A stretch of DNA of 64,000 nt from Janthinobacterium sp. SUN073 (GCF_030397665.1 NZ_JAPUBT010000001.1:1320781-1384780), one strand, 5' to 3'; positions 44,350 to 53,665 are shown, numbered from the stretch's first letter. Notes: a model not told the origin generated them from the sequence alone. Numbers and translations are program-made.

Positions 44350-45555
44350 TTATACGCGTTCAATCACGACGGCAATACCCTGCCCCACGCCGATGCACAT
44401 AGTGCACAGCGCATAGCGCCCGCCTGTACGTTCCAGCTGGTTCAAGGCGGCCATCACCAGGCGCGCGCCCGACGCGCCCAGCGGATGGCCGATGGCAATC
44501 GCGCCGCCATTCGGGTTCACGTGGGCCGCGTCGTCCGCCAGGCCCAGGTCGCGCGTGACGGCCAGCGCCTGCGCCGCAAACGCTTCATTGAGCTCGATCA
44601 CATCCATCTGCTCGATGCTCAATCCCGTCTGCGCCAGCACCTTGCGCGACGCTGGCGAAGGTCCAAAGCCCATGATGCGCGGCGCCAGGCCGGCCGTGGC
44701 CATGCCCAGCACTTTTGCGCGCGGCGTCAATTTGTATTTATCCACGGCGGCGGCGGACGCCAGCAGGATGGCGCAGGCGCCGTCGTTCAAGCCAGAGGCA
44801 TTGCCAGCCGTGACCGTGCCATCCGCTTTGACCACACCTTTCAATTTCGCCAGCATCTCGAACGAGGTATCGGGACGCGGATGTTCATCCATCGTCACCA
44901 TCTTCGGCTCGCCTTTTTTCTGTGGCACGGCGACGGGCACGATTTCGCGATCGAAAACGCCAGCCGCGTTAGCGGCAGCCCAGCGCTGCTGGCTGCGCAG
45001 GGCTAGCGCATCCTGGTCGGCACGGCTGATGCCAAATTCCACGGCCACGTTTTCCGCCGTTTCCGGCATGGTGTCGATGCCATACTGCGTTTTCATCTTG
45101 CCGTTGACGAAGCGCCAGCCCAGGGTCGTGTCTTCAATTTTCGCAGCGCGCGAGAATGCGCCGTCAGCCTTGCCCATCACGAAAGGCGCGCGCGTCATGC
45201 TTTCCACGCCACCGGCAATGATCAACTCCGCCTCGCCCGCCTTGATGGAGCGGGCCGCCATGCCGACGGCATCCAGGCTGGAGCCGCACAGGCGGTTGAT
45301 GGTATTGGCCGGTACTGCCGCCGGCAAGCCGGCCAGCAGCGCAGCCATGCGGCCCACGTTGCGGTTGTCTTCGCCCGCCTGGTTGGCGCAGCCGTAAAAC
45401 ACGTCGTCGATGGCGGACCAGTCGACGGAAGGATTGCGGGCGATCAGCGCGGCAATCGGCAGCGCGCCCAGGTCGTCCGCGCGCACGCTGGAGAGTGCAC
45501 CGCCATAGCGGCCAAAGGGAGTGCGCACGGCATCACAGATAAAGGCTTCGTTCAT
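44350..45555 (-). CDS. paaJ: 3-oxoadipyl-CoA / 3-oxo-5,6-dehydrosuberyl-CoA thiolase
   Basis: Thiolytic cleavage steps of the phenylacetate pathway, giving acetyl-CoA and succinyl-CoA. 401 residues, the standard PaaJ/PcaF length. The nucleophilic Cys is in TINRLCGSSLDAVGMA (about residue 90), the His in NGGAIAIGHPLGASGARL and the second Cys in ALCTMCIGVGQGIAVVIE. The start MNEAFICDAVRTPFGRYGG is characteristic. PcaF from the protocatechuate pathway is nearly identical in type; location favours PaaJ. It lies 22 bases after paaK. Confidence 0.95.
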   Translation of the reverse strand: MNEAFICDAVRTPFGRYGGALSSVRADDLGALPIAALIARNPSVDWSAIDDVFYGCANQAGEDNRNVGRMAALLAGLPAAVPANTINRLCGSSLDAVGMAARSIKAGEAELIIAGGVESMTRAPFVMGKADGAFSRAAKIEDTTLGWRFVNGKMKTQYGIDTMPETAENVAVEFGISRADQDALALRSQQRWAAANAAGVFDREIVPVAVPQKKGEPKMVTMDEHPRPDTSFEMLAKLKGVVKADGTVTAGNASGLNDGACAILLASAAAVDKYKLTPRAKVLGMATAGLAPRIMGFGPSPASRKVLAQTGLSIEQMDVIELNEAFAAQALAVTRDLGLADDAAHVNPNGGAIAIGHPLGASGARLVMAALNQLERTGGRYALCTMCIGVGQGIAVVIERV

Positions 45556-45577
45556 GTTTGCTTCCTTGTTCGGGCTA

Positions 45578-46909
45578 TCAGGGGAAAAGCTTCGGGCGCT
45601 GGTCGACCACGCGGCGGGCCTTGCCCGTCAGGGTGCGTTCGATGCCGGCGGCGGCCACCAGGCGCACGCGCGTGCTCACGCCCACATGCGTCTTGATGCG
45701 GTGTTCCAGCTCGCGCGCCAGACCATCGGTCTCGCTGGCCGAGATGGTGGCGGTGAGATCGATACGCAGCTCGGCGATCACTTCGAGCTTGTCGAGGTGA
45801 CCGTCGCGCGTGACCACCAGCTGGTATTGCGGCGCCAGCTTCGGCATCTTCAAAATCAGCTCTTCTATCTGGGTGGGGAAGACGTTCACGCCGCGGATGA
45901 TCAGCATGTCGTCCGAGCGGCCAGTGATCTTGCCGATGCGGCGCATCGAACGCGAGGTGGGCGGCAGCAAGCGGGTCAGGTCACGCGTGCGGTAGCGGAT
46001 GACGGGCAGCGCCTCCTTCGACAGCGAGGTGAAGACCAGTTCGCCCTCCTCGCCATCGGGCAGCACTTCGCCCGTTTCCGGATCGATGATTTCGGGATAA
46101 AAATGGTCTTCCCAGATGACGGGACCGTCCTTGCTTTCGATGCATTCCGACGCCACGCCAGGTCCCATGACTTCGGACAGGCCATAGATGTCGACGGCGT
46201 CGATGCCGGCGCGCGCTTCGATTTCCGCACGCATGGCGTCCGTCCACGGCTCGGCGCCGAAGATGCCCACCTTCAGCGACGATTCAGCCGGATCGAGACC
46301 CTGGCGCGTGAATTCCTCGATGATGTTGAGCATGTACGACGGCGTAACCATGATGATCGATGGCTTGAAATCCTGGATCAGTTGCACCTGCTTTTCCGTC
46401 TGGCCGCCCGACATCGGGATGACCGTGCAGCCCAGGCGTTCGGCGCCATAGTGCGCGCCCAGGCCGCCCGTGAACAGGCCGTAGCCATAGGAGATATGCA
46501 CCATGTCGCCCGCGCGGCCGCCGCCGGCGCGAATCGAGCGCGCCACCACATTGGCCCAGGTATCGATGTCGTTCTGCGTGTAGCCAACCACCGTGGCCTT
46601 GCCCGTAGTGCCGCTCGATGCGTGGATGCGCACCACTTGCTCGCGCGGCACGGCAAACAGGCCGAAGGGATAATTGTCGCGCAAGACTTTTTTATCGGTG
46701 AACGGGAATTTCGACAGATCGGCCAGCGACTTCAGGTCGTCCGGATGCACGCCCGCTTCGTCAAAAGCGGCGCGGTAATGGGGCACGTTGTCATAGGCGT
46801 GCTTGAGCGTCCATTTCATGCGTTCGAGCTGCAGCGCCTGCAATTCATCCTTGCTGGCGCGCTCGATCGGCTCGAGGTCATTGGGGGCGGGAATTCGTTG
46901 GACCATCAT
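45578..46909 (-). CDS. paaK: Phenylacetate-CoA ligase
   Basis: ATP-dependent activation of phenylacetate to phenylacetyl-CoA, the entry step. 443 residues. The AMP-binding P-loop is HASSGTTGKATVVGYTQ; others are YGYGLFTGGLGAHYGAERLG, GAEPWTDAMRAEIE and the C-terminal hinge YRTRDLTRLLPP, followed by GRSDDMLIIRGVNVFPTQIE. Two consecutive ATGs form the start, with GGAGAC upstream. Clusters with paaI and paaJ as in the E. coli order. Confidence 0.96.
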   Translation of the reverse strand: MMVQRIPAPNDLEPIERASKDELQALQLERMKWTLKHAYDNVPHYRAAFDEAGVHPDDLKSLADLSKFPFTDKKVLRDNYPFGLFAVPREQVVRIHASSGTTGKATVVGYTQNDIDTWANVVARSIRAGGGRAGDMVHISYGYGLFTGGLGAHYGAERLGCTVIPMSGGQTEKQVQLIQDFKPSIIMVTPSYMLNIIEEFTRQGLDPAESSLKVGIFGAEPWTDAMRAEIEARAGIDAVDIYGLSEVMGPGVASECIESKDGPVIWEDHFYPEIIDPETGEVLPDGEEGELVFTSLSKEALPVIRYRTRDLTRLLPPTSRSMRRIGKITGRSDDMLIIRGVNVFPTQIEELILKMPKLAPQYQLVVTRDGHLDKLEVIAELRIDLTATISASETDGLARELEHRIKTHVGVSTRVRLVAAAGIERTLTGKARRVVDQRPKLFP

Positions 46910-46974
46910 TGTCTCCTAATTGGTTCTTTAACTATTTAAAGCTGCGGCGGCAGTTCAAGCCTGCTCTTGTCACT

Positions 46975-47400
46975 TCAATTGCTGATGACTTCACCGGCCA
47001 CGCGTATCGACTTGCCGCGAAACAGCGCGATGGCGCGGCCATCCTGGTTGCTGACCTTGACGTCGTAGACGCCGCTTTTTCCCGCCAGCGCCTGCTCGAC
47101 GGCGTCGGCCGTGAGCACGTCACCTTCGCGGCCCGGCGCCAGGTAATCGATGGTGCAGCCGGCGCCCACGGTATTCATGTTGTAGCTGTTGCAGGCAAAC
47201 GCGAAGGCGCTGTCGGCCAGGGCAAAGATAAAGCCGCCGTGGCAGGTCTGGTGGCCGTTGAGCATGTCTGGGCGCACCGTCATCGTCATGCGCGCATGGC
47301 CGGGTCCCACCTCGGCCAGGGCGATGCCCATGGCAGCGGTGGCGTTATCGCGCGACAGCATCGAGGCGGCGGCCGCTTCGGCCAGAGATTGCGCGCTCAT
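46975..47400 (-). CDS. paaI: Hydroxyphenylacetyl-CoA thioesterase PaaI
   Basis: Hotdog-fold thioesterase thought to rescue CoA from dead-end hydroxyphenylacetyl-CoA products. 141 residues from ATG 47400 (AAGGA 7 bases upstream); earlier in-frame ATGs at about 47433 and 47421 would overlap the end of paaH. Active-site region MLNGHQTCHGGFIFALADSAFAFACN with the conserved HGG and Asp is complete (cited in part: GHQTCHGGFIFALADSAF). The tail GRAIALFRGKSIRVAGEVI is typical PaaI. Confidence 0.93.
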   Translation of the reverse strand: MSAQSLAEAAAASMLSRDNATAAMGIALAEVGPGHARMTMTVRPDMLNGHQTCHGGFIFALADSAFAFACNSYNMNTVGAGCTIDYLAPGREGDVLTADAVEQALAGKSGVYDVKVSNQDGRAIALFRGKSIRVAGEVISN

Positions 47401-47422
47401 GTTGTGGTCCTTATTTGACATA

Positions 47423-49003
47423 TCATTCGGCATGAAACGTCGCTCCAGTGGCAAGTTTGCGGCGCAGCAGCGGCGAGACACGGTAGCGGTCTTCGCCATA
47501 GCCATGCGCCAGGTGGTGCAGCACGGTCACGATGTGCGCGACGCCCACCACATCGGCCCAGGCCAGCGGTCCGCGCGGATAGTTGACGCCCTTCTGCATG
47601 GCGATATCGACGGCAGCCACCGTGCATACACCCTGGTTGACGGCGTCGGCCGCCTCGTTGGCCAGCATGGCCACCGTGCGCATGACGGCCAGGCCAGGCA
47701 CGTCGTCCAGGCGCGTGACGATGAAACCGGCCGCCTGGAACAGGCCGACGACAGCCGCGTAGGCGGCATCGCTGCACTGGTCCGCACGCGCCACGGCAAT
47801 GCGCTTGGCACTGGCGTAATCGAGCGCCAGGTCGAACAGCACCGTATCCGGATGCTGGTTGTCGTGCGCGCGCTGGGTGGCGCTGCGCCCATCGGTCAGA
47901 TAAATCGCGGCGCCGTTGCAATGCAGGGCCGGCGCCTCGTCATGCGTCTGGCCTTCCTGCGTGACGCGGCGGCTGACGGTGATGCCCGCCTGCTCCAGGC
48001 GCTGCACCAGGCTGCGAATGACGCCGCTGTGGCCACGGCCATCGCTGCCGATGGCAGCCGACAGGGCGACGAATTCCGGGGTCGCTTGTGCGCCTTCCGC
48101 CTGCGCCACGGGGGCAGCCGCGCCTTCGCCATAAAGGTAGAAGCCACGGCCCGATTTGCGGCCCAGGAAACCGGCGTTGACCATTTCCTGCTGCAGCACG
48201 GATGGCGTGAAACGGGGGTCGTTGAAATAGGCGCCGAACACGGATTGGGTGACGGAGAAATTGACGTCATGGCCGATCAGGTCCATCAACTCGAATGGGC
48301 CCATGCGGAAACCGCCCGCTTCGCGCAGCACCGCGTCGATGGTGGCGGCGTCGCCTGCCTGTTCATTGAGCAGGCGCCAGCCTTCCGCGTAAAACGGACG
48401 GGCGACACGGTTGACGATGAAGCCGGGCGTCGATTTCGCATGCACGGGGTTCTTGCCCCAGGCGATAGACGTGTCATACACGGTGGCGGCCACTTGCTCG
48501 CTGGTGGCCAGGCCACTGATCACTTCGACCAGCGCCATCAGGGGCACAGGATTAAAGAAGTGCATGCCGACCAGGCGTTCCGGACGGCGCAACTTGGCGG
48601 CGATGGCCGTGACGGAAATCGACGAGGTATTCGTCGCCAGGATGCAGTCGTCGCTGACTAACGCTTCGAGTTCGGCGAACAGGCCGCGCTTGACGTCGAG
48701 GTTTTCCACGATGGCTTCCACCACCAGAGAAGCGTCGCTCACGTCGGCCAGGCTGCCGGCCGCCTGCAGGCGCGCCGTGGCGGCCGTGGCTTCGTCAGCC
48801 GTCATGCGGCCCTTTTCGGCCAGCTTCGCATACATCTTGCCGATATCGAGCAAAGCCTTGCTCACGGCTTCCGCGCGCGTGTCGTACAGTTTGACTGTGT
48901 AACCGGCGGCCGCGGCCACCTGTGCGATGCCGGCGCCCATGGCGCCGCTGCCGATGACGGCGACGATACTGTTGTTTGCCAGTTTGTTTGCCAATTCGGT
49001 CAT
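47423..49003 (-). CDS. paaH: 3-hydroxyadipyl-CoA dehydrogenase
   Basis: NAD-dependent oxidation of 3-hydroxyadipyl-CoA to 3-oxoadipyl-CoA. 526 residues. Rossmann motif VAVIGSGAMGAGIAQVAAAAGY (seen here as VIGSGAMGAGIAQVAAAAGY), NTSSISVTAIAAKL, catalytic His in GMHFFNPVPLMALVEVI and the first 3HCDH C-terminal domain (TPGFIVNRVARPFYAEG). A second, more divergent C-terminal 3HCDH domain (about 410-520) is usual for the long PaaH form. It starts 1 base after paaG ends. Confidence 0.94.
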   Translation of the reverse strand: MTELANKLANNSIVAVIGSGAMGAGIAQVAAAAGYTVKLYDTRAEAVSKALLDIGKMYAKLAEKGRMTADEATAATARLQAAGSLADVSDASLVVEAIVENLDVKRGLFAELEALVSDDCILATNTSSISVTAIAAKLRRPERLVGMHFFNPVPLMALVEVISGLATSEQVAATVYDTSIAWGKNPVHAKSTPGFIVNRVARPFYAEGWRLLNEQAGDAATIDAVLREAGGFRMGPFELMDLIGHDVNFSVTQSVFGAYFNDPRFTPSVLQQEMVNAGFLGRKSGRGFYLYGEGAAAPVAQAEGAQATPEFVALSAAIGSDGRGHSGVIRSLVQRLEQAGITVSRRVTQEGQTHDEAPALHCNGAAIYLTDGRSATQRAHDNQHPDTVLFDLALDYASAKRIAVARADQCSDAAYAAVVGLFQAAGFIVTRLDDVPGLAVMRTVAMLANEAADAVNQGVCTVAAVDIAMQKGVNYPRGPLAWADVVGVAHIVTVLHHLAHGYGEDRYRVSPLLRRKLATGATFHAE

Positions 49004-49004
49004 A

Positions 49005-49796
49005 TCAGTGTCCCTTGAATTGCGGTGCGCGCTTTTCCATGAAGGCGGCCACGCCTTCGCGATAATCGTCGCTGTGACCGAGATCGCTCATCATGCGCGC
49101 TTCCAGCGCCAGCTGCTGCGGCAGGGTATTGGCGCCGCTGGCGGCCAGCGCCTGCTTGGTGTAGGCCAGGCCCTTCGTCGGCGCCGTGGAAAAGTGTACG
49201 GCCAGCTTGCGCGTCTCTTCCGCCAGCTGCGCATCGTCCACGCATTTCCAGATCAGGCCCCAGTCCTCGGCCTTTTCCGCCGTCAGCTTTTCACCGAGCA
49301 TGGCCAGGCCCATGGCGCGTGCCGAACCGATCAGGCGTGGCAGGAAGAAGGTGCCACCCGTGTCCGGAATCAGGCCCAGTTTGCAGAACACTTCCACGAA
49401 ACTGGCCGACTTACCGGCGATGACGATATCGCAGGCCAGCGCAAGATTGGCGCCCGCGCCGGCAGCCACGCCGTTGACGGCGCAAATCACGGGCATAGCC
49501 AAGGCTTTCAGGGCCAGCACCAGCGGCGCATAGTTTTTTTCCACCGACTCGCCCAGGTCCACGCCCTTCGAGCCCGGTTCGACGGCGCGGTCGGACAGAT
49601 CCTGGCCCGCGCAAAAGCCGCGCCCCGCGCCCGTCAGCACGAACACGCGCACGGCGCTGTCGGCGTTCACTTTCGCAAGCGCATCGCGCACTTCCTCGTG
49701 CATGGCTTGCGTAAAACTATTGAGCTTGTCGGGACGGTTCAGGGTCAGCGTGGCGATGCCCTGCTCGATGGTGAAGAGGATGTTTTGGTAGGTCAT
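49005..49796 (-). CDS. paaG: 1,2-epoxyphenylacetyl-CoA isomerase PaaG
   Basis: Crotonase-fold isomerase that converts ring-1,2-epoxyphenylacetyl-CoA to oxepin-CoA. 263 residues from ATG 49796. It aligns by eye with PaaG and not PaaF: LTGAGRGFCAGQDLSDR, the oxyanion-hole CAVNGVAAGAGANLALACDI and the catalytic region FCKLGLIPDTGGTFFLPRL carrying the PaaG Asp. The end EGVAAFMEKRAPQFKGH is also PaaG-like. No PaaF hydratase gene is seen elsewhere in the window. Confidence 0.94.
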   Translation of the reverse strand: MTYQNILFTIEQGIATLTLNRPDKLNSFTQAMHEEVRDALAKVNADSAVRVFVLTGAGRGFCAGQDLSDRAVEPGSKGVDLGESVEKNYAPLVLALKALAMPVICAVNGVAAGAGANLALACDIVIAGKSASFVEVFCKLGLIPDTGGTFFLPRLIGSARAMGLAMLGEKLTAEKAEDWGLIWKCVDDAQLAEETRKLAVHFSTAPTKGLAYTKQALAASGANTLPQQLALEARMMSDLGHSDDYREGVAAFMEKRAPQFKGH

Positions 49797-49818
49797 GGCG
49801 TCTCGCTTCAATTTTTTA

Positions 49819-49879
49819 AACCCAGATGCAAGTGCCGGGGTCGGACCCTGAGGGTCCGACCCCAGTCTTCGCTTGGGGT
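49819..49879. repeat. Palindromic intergenic repeat, copy 3 (paaE-paaG)
   Basis: GGGGTCGGACCCT (49837-49849) and AGGGTCCGACCCC (49851-49863) are perfect 13-base inverses around one G. Outer arms are AACCC (49819-49823) and the GGGGT run ending 49879. The element ends 6 bases from the paaE stop codon. Confidence 0.9.
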
Positions 49880-49885
49880 CTGATG

Positions 49886-50965
49886 TTATTCAGCCTGATC
49901 GAAGTCGACGACGACCTTGTCGGTCAGCGGAAAACTCTGGCAGCTGAGGACGAAGCCACGCGCCACTTCGTAGTCTTCCAGCGCGTAATTGACGTCCATT
50001 TCGACCTTGCCGTCGAGGATCTTGCAGCGGCAGGTCGAGCATACGCCGCCCTTGCACGAGTAGCGCATGTCCAGCCCCGCTCGCAGGCCCGCGTCGAGGA
50101 TGGATTCCTTGTCCTTGTCCATCGTGAAGGTGGTGTGGTTGCCATCCATGATGACGGTCACTTCCGTTTCCTGCACTGCGCCCGCGTCGAACTGGGCGCG
50201 CGGTTTGTGGGCGTTTTTCGGGATGCTGGCGGCGAACAGTTCGATCTTGATATTCTGCTTGGGCATGCCGGCCGCCTGCAGCGCGGCGGAGACGCCCAGC
50301 ATCATGTCTTCCGGGCCGCAGATGAAGGCGTTGTCGTAATCTTCTACCTTGATCCAGTGCTGCAGGAATTGCTCGCATTTTTCCTGCGTGATGCGGCCGT
50401 TGAACAGTTCGATATCCTGCTGCTCGCGGCTCATCACGTACACCAGGTTCAAACGCTCCAGGTACACGTCCTTCAAGTCCGTCAATTCTTCCTTGAAGAT
50501 GACGGACGACGAGGCGCGGTTACCGTAGAACAGCGTGAAGCGGCTCAGGGGTTCCGTCAGCAATGTCGTCTTGATGATGGAGAGGATGGGCGTGATGCCG
50601 CTGCCGGCCGCAAACGCCAGATAGTGCTTGCGGTTGACGCAGTCGAGCGGCACGTTGAAATGGCCCATGGGCGGCATCACCTCGATGGTGGCGCCGGCCT
50701 TGAGCGTATCGTTCGCCCAGGTAGAGAAAGCGCCGCCCGGCGTGCGCTTGATGGCCACGCGCAGGGTGCCGTCCTGCACCGCCGAACAGATGGAATACGA
50801 GCGGCGCACGTCTTCCGCATTGATATTGGCGCGCAGGGTCAGGTGCTGGCCCTGCTGGAAGCGGAACTGCTGCTGCAGTTCCGCTGGCACGTCGAACGTG
50901 ACGGCGATGGTGTCGCGCGTTTCATTGCGCACGTTCGCCACGCACAGCGGATAAAATTTACTCAT
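49886..50965 (-). CDS. paaE: Phenylacetyl-CoA epoxidase reductase subunit PaaE
   Basis: Passes electrons from NADPH through FAD and a [2Fe-2S] cluster to the PaaA oxygenase. 359 residues. N-terminal ferredoxin-reductase domain with the FAD motif RRSYSICSA (about 57-65) and NAD motif FAAGSGITPILSIIKT. C-terminal plant-type ferredoxin with CKGGVCSTCRCK and the distal Cys in FVLSCQSFPLTDK: all four cluster ligands are present. It lies downstream of paaD. Confidence 0.96.
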   Translation of the reverse strand: MSKFYPLCVANVRNETRDTIAVTFDVPAELQQQFRFQQGQHLTLRANINAEDVRRSYSICSAVQDGTLRVAIKRTPGGAFSTWANDTLKAGATIEVMPPMGHFNVPLDCVNRKHYLAFAAGSGITPILSIIKTTLLTEPLSRFTLFYGNRASSSVIFKEELTDLKDVYLERLNLVYVMSREQQDIELFNGRITQEKCEQFLQHWIKVEDYDNAFICGPEDMMLGVSAALQAAGMPKQNIKIELFAASIPKNAHKPRAQFDAGAVQETEVTVIMDGNHTTFTMDKDKESILDAGLRAGLDMRYSCKGGVCSTCRCKILDGKVEMDVNYALEDYEVARGFVLSCQSFPLTDKVVVDFDQAE

Positions 50966-51005
50966 GCTTCATCTCCAGTTTCTTCGGAACGTGTGCCTGA
51001 TTTTT

Positions 51006-51545
51006 TTAGTGGCACTTGAAGTAATCAAACGGTTCGCGGCAAGCCAGGCATTTGTACAGGGCCTTGCATGGCGTGGAGCCAAACTGGCTGGTCAGCTGCG
51101 TATGCGTGGAACCGCAATTCGGGCAGATCACCTCCAGCGTCGGCATGGGCTGGCGCTTGACACCGCCTGCTGTTGCGCTACGAAGGCCGCTGATGTCGAT
51201 CACCTGCTGCTGCGGCGGGGCGATGCCATAGCCTTTCAGCTTGGCCTTGCCCGCCTCGCTCATCCAGTCCGTGGTCCAGGCGGGCGCCAGCTGGTTCACC
51301 AGCGTTACCTTGGCCACGCCATGGCTGCGCAAGGCCTCCGTGACGGCATCGGCGATCACCTGCATGGCCGGGCAGCCCGAATAGGTGGGCGTGATCGTCA
51401 CGATGCACTCTTCGCTGCTGACCACATCGACGGCGCGCACGATGCCCAGGTCCACCACCGAAATGACGGGGATTTCCGGGTCCGGCACGTCGCCCAGCCA
51501 GGCCCAGACCTGGGCCGCGTCCAGCGCTACCATGGGCGTGTTCAC
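51006..51545 (-). CDS. paaD: Phenylacetyl-CoA epoxidase accessory protein PaaD
   Basis: Needed to mature or assemble the epoxidase complex. About 179 residues from GTG 51545, preceded by GGAG and overlapping the paaC stop by one base; ATG 51533 is the alternative. N-terminal MIP18/FeS-assembly domain (DVPDPEIPVISVVDLGIVR, TYSGCPAMQVI) and a C-terminal zinc-ribbon-like tail with two CxxC pairs (CPNCGSTHT and KCLAC) ending FDYFKCH. Both parts are standard for PaaD. Confidence 0.94.
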   Translation of the reverse strand: MNTPMVALDAAQVWAWLGDVPDPEIPVISVVDLGIVRAVDVVSSEECIVTITPTYSGCPAMQVIADAVTEALRSHGVAKVTLVNQLAPAWTTDWMSEAGKAKLKGYGIAPPQQQVIDISGLRSATAGGVKRQPMPTLEVICPNCGSTHTQLTSQFGSTPCKALYKCLACREPFDYFKCH

Positions 51546-52297
51546 TACCACTCCGCCCCGGGATAGGCGCGCTGCAGGAACTGCATCTCGGCCAGGATGA
51601 ATCCCAGGTGTTCCGTGTGCGTGCCCTGCTTGCCGCCCTTTTGCATCCAGGCGTCGGGCGCCGGCATGCTCAAGGTGGCTTCGGCAAAGATCTCGGCCAC
51701 GTGTTCGAGGAAAGCCCGGCGCAACACGTCCGATGGCGGCGCGATGCCGGCGGCAAGCATGGCCTGATCGACGGCGTCGTACGTGAACATCTCGCCCGTG
51801 TACATCCACAGCTTGTCGGCCGCCGCCTGCGTCTTGGCATGGCTGTCCGCCGTGCCGTCGCCGAGACGCACGATCAGGTCACCGCTGCGGCGCAGATGAT
51901 AGGTGACTTCCTTGATCGATTTCTGTGCCACTTCGACGATGCGTGGGTCGCTGCATTTCGCCAGTTCCAGCAACTGGAAGTAGTGCCAGGTGTCGAAGAA
52001 GAACTGGCGCATCATCGTATCGGCGTAATTGCCGTTCGGCTGCTCCAGCAGCAAGCAATTCTTGAAGTCGTGGGCGTCGCGCAAAAAGGCGATGTCGTCT
52101 TCGTCGCGGCCCGCGTTTTCCAGTTCGGCCGCATAGCTGAACCACAAACGCGTCTGGCCCAGGAGATCGAGCGCCACGTTGGTCAGCGCCATGTCTTCTT
52201 CCAGCGCGGGCCCCTTGCCGCACAGCTGCGACAGCTGCTGGCTGAGGATCAGGGCGTTGTCGCCCAGGCGCAGCAAGTAGTTAACCTTGTCATCCAT
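51545..52297 (-). CDS. paaC: Phenylacetyl-CoA epoxidase structural subunit PaaC
   Basis: Ferritin-like subunit that pairs with PaaA but lacks the catalytic diiron site. 250 residues from ATG 52297 (GGGAGCG upstream); an in-frame ATG at 52315 is less likely. Helical sequence with NYLLRLGDNALILSQQLSQL, the membrane-independent four-helix pattern DMALTNVALDLLGQTRLWF and TMMRQFFFDTWHYFQLLELA. The C-terminal HTEHLGFILAEMQFLQRAYP matches PaaC. Confidence 0.95.
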   Translation of the reverse strand: MDDKVNYLLRLGDNALILSQQLSQLCGKGPALEEDMALTNVALDLLGQTRLWFSYAAELENAGRDEDDIAFLRDAHDFKNCLLLEQPNGNYADTMMRQFFFDTWHYFQLLELAKCSDPRIVEVAQKSIKEVTYHLRRSGDLIVRLGDGTADSHAKTQAAADKLWMYTGEMFTYDAVDQAMLAAGIAPPSDVLRRAFLEHVAEIFAEATLSMPAPDAWMQKGGKQGTHTEHLGFILAEMQFLQRAYPGAEW

Positions 52298-52311
52298 TGC
52301 AGGCGCTCCCA

Positions 52312-52596
52312 TCACAGGTTCTTGACTTCTTCCGGCATCGGGAAGAAGGTGGGATGGCGGTACACCTTGCTGTTCGACGGTTCGAACAGGGCGCCCTTGT
52401 CACCAGGGCTGCTGGCGACGATATCGGCCGCGCGCACCACCCAGATGCTCACGCCTTCATTGCGCCGCGTGTAGACGTCGCGCGCATGGTTGACCGCCAT
52501 GGTGGCGTCGGACGCGTGCAGGCTGCCCACATGCTTGTGCGCCAGGCCGTGCTGGCTGCGGATGAAAACTTCCCACAATGGCCATTCTTTGCTCAT
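52312..52596 (-). CDS. paaB: Phenylacetyl-CoA epoxidase subunit PaaB
   Basis: Small bridging subunit of the PaaABCE complex, 94 residues from ATG 52596, with GGGGAGAG upstream. Family sequence throughout: MSKEWPLWEVFIRSQHGLAH, HVGSLHASDATMAVNHARDV, YTRRNEGVSIWVVRA. It lies 28 bases from paaA and 14 from paaC. Confidence 0.96.
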   Translation of the reverse strand: MSKEWPLWEVFIRSQHGLAHKHVGSLHASDATMAVNHARDVYTRRNEGVSIWVVRAADIVASSPGDKGALFEPSNSKVYRHPTFFPMPEEVKNL

Positions 52597-52624
52597 GTTG
52601 CTCTCCCCTATCTGTCTTGTGTAT

Positions 52625-53614
52625 TTACGCTGCCGCTTTATTAGCGGCTTGCTTGTCTGCATACGCGAGCAAGGCATCGCGGAACCACTCGCCGTCTTCA
52701 TACGCTTTCACCCGCGTTTGCAGGCGCTCGCGGTTGCACGGACCATTGCCCTTCAACACATTGTTGAACTCGGACCAGTCGATCTCGCCGAATTCATAAT
52801 GGCCCGTTTCCGCATTGAACTTCAGGTCGGGATCGGGCACGGTCAGGCCCAGGTACTCGATTTGCGGCACGGTCTGGTCAACCATGCGCTGGCGCAATTC
52901 GTCATTCGAGAACAGCTTGATGCGCCATTGCGCCGACTGTGCGCTGTTGACGGAGGCGGCATCGGACGGACCGAACATCATCAAGGATGGCCACCACCAG
53001 CGGTTCAGCGCATCCTGTGCCATGGCTTTCTGTTCTGGCGTGCCCTTGCACAGCGACATCATGATGTCGTAACCCTGGCGTGCATGGAATGATTCTTCCT
53101 TGCAGACGCGGATCATGGCGCGCGCATACGGGCCATACGAGCAGCGGCACAGCGGGATCTGGTTGATGATGGCCGAGCCGTCAACCAGCCAGCCGATGGC
53201 GCCCATGTCGGCCCACGACAGGGTGGGATAGTTAAAGATGCTGGAATACTTGGCTTTGCCCGAGTGCAAGGCAGCGAGCAGATCGTCGCGCGACACGCCC
53301 AGGGTTTCCGCAGCGCTGTACAGGTACAGGCCGTGACCGGCTTCGTCCTGGATCTTCGCCAGCAGAATGGACTTGCGTTTCAAGGTCGGTGCGCGCGTGA
53401 CCCAGTTACCTTCGGGCAATTGACCGACGATTTCCGAATGCGCATGCTGCGAAATCTGGCGGATCAGGGTCTTGCGGTAAGCATCCGGCATCCAGTCCTT
53501 GGCCTCGATCTTGATGCCTTCGTCGATGCGCGCCTGAAAAGCGCGCTCTTCCTGGCCCATGTCGTCGATGGAGCGGACGTTCTTGAGGCCGGTTTCAACC
53601 ATTTGTGCGTACAT
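52625..53614 (-). CDS. paaA: Phenylacetyl-CoA epoxidase catalytic subunit PaaA
   Basis: Diiron oxygenase that epoxidises the aromatic ring of phenylacetyl-CoA. 329 residues from ATG 53614, chosen for GGGAGA and the family start [17 protein letters not shown]. Metal-ligand helices are visible: [39 protein letters not shown] and [16 protein letters not shown], together giving the Glu/His diiron set. First gene of the long minus-strand paa series; the divergent region to paaX carries its promoter. Confidence 0.97.
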   Translation of the reverse strand: MYAQMVETGLKNVRSIDDMGQEERAFQARIDEGIKIEAKDWMPDAYRKTLIRQISQHAHSEIVGQLPEGNWVTRAPTLKRKSILLAKIQDEAGHGLYLYSAAETLGVSRDDLLAALHSGKAKYSSIFNYPTLSWADMGAIGWLVDGSAIINQIPLCRCSYGPYARAMIRVCKEESFHARQGYDIMMSLCKGTPEQKAMAQDALNRWWWPSLMMFGPSDAASVNSAQSAQWRIKLFSNDELRQRMVDQTVPQIEYLGLTVPDPDLKFNAETGHYEFGEIDWSEFNNVLKGNGPCNRERLQTRVKAYEDGEWFRDALLAYADKQAANKAAA

Positions 53615-53665
53615 GATCTGTCTCCCATGTCTTTGATTTTGCGCAGCAACGCGGTGCGATGAACA

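Noticed and set aside
43030-45006. Open frame of 658 codons on the plus strand across the binding-protein and thiolase genes
   Set aside because: Antisense shadow spanning two well-recognised genes and the gap between them; composition is His/Arg/Gln-rich without motifs.
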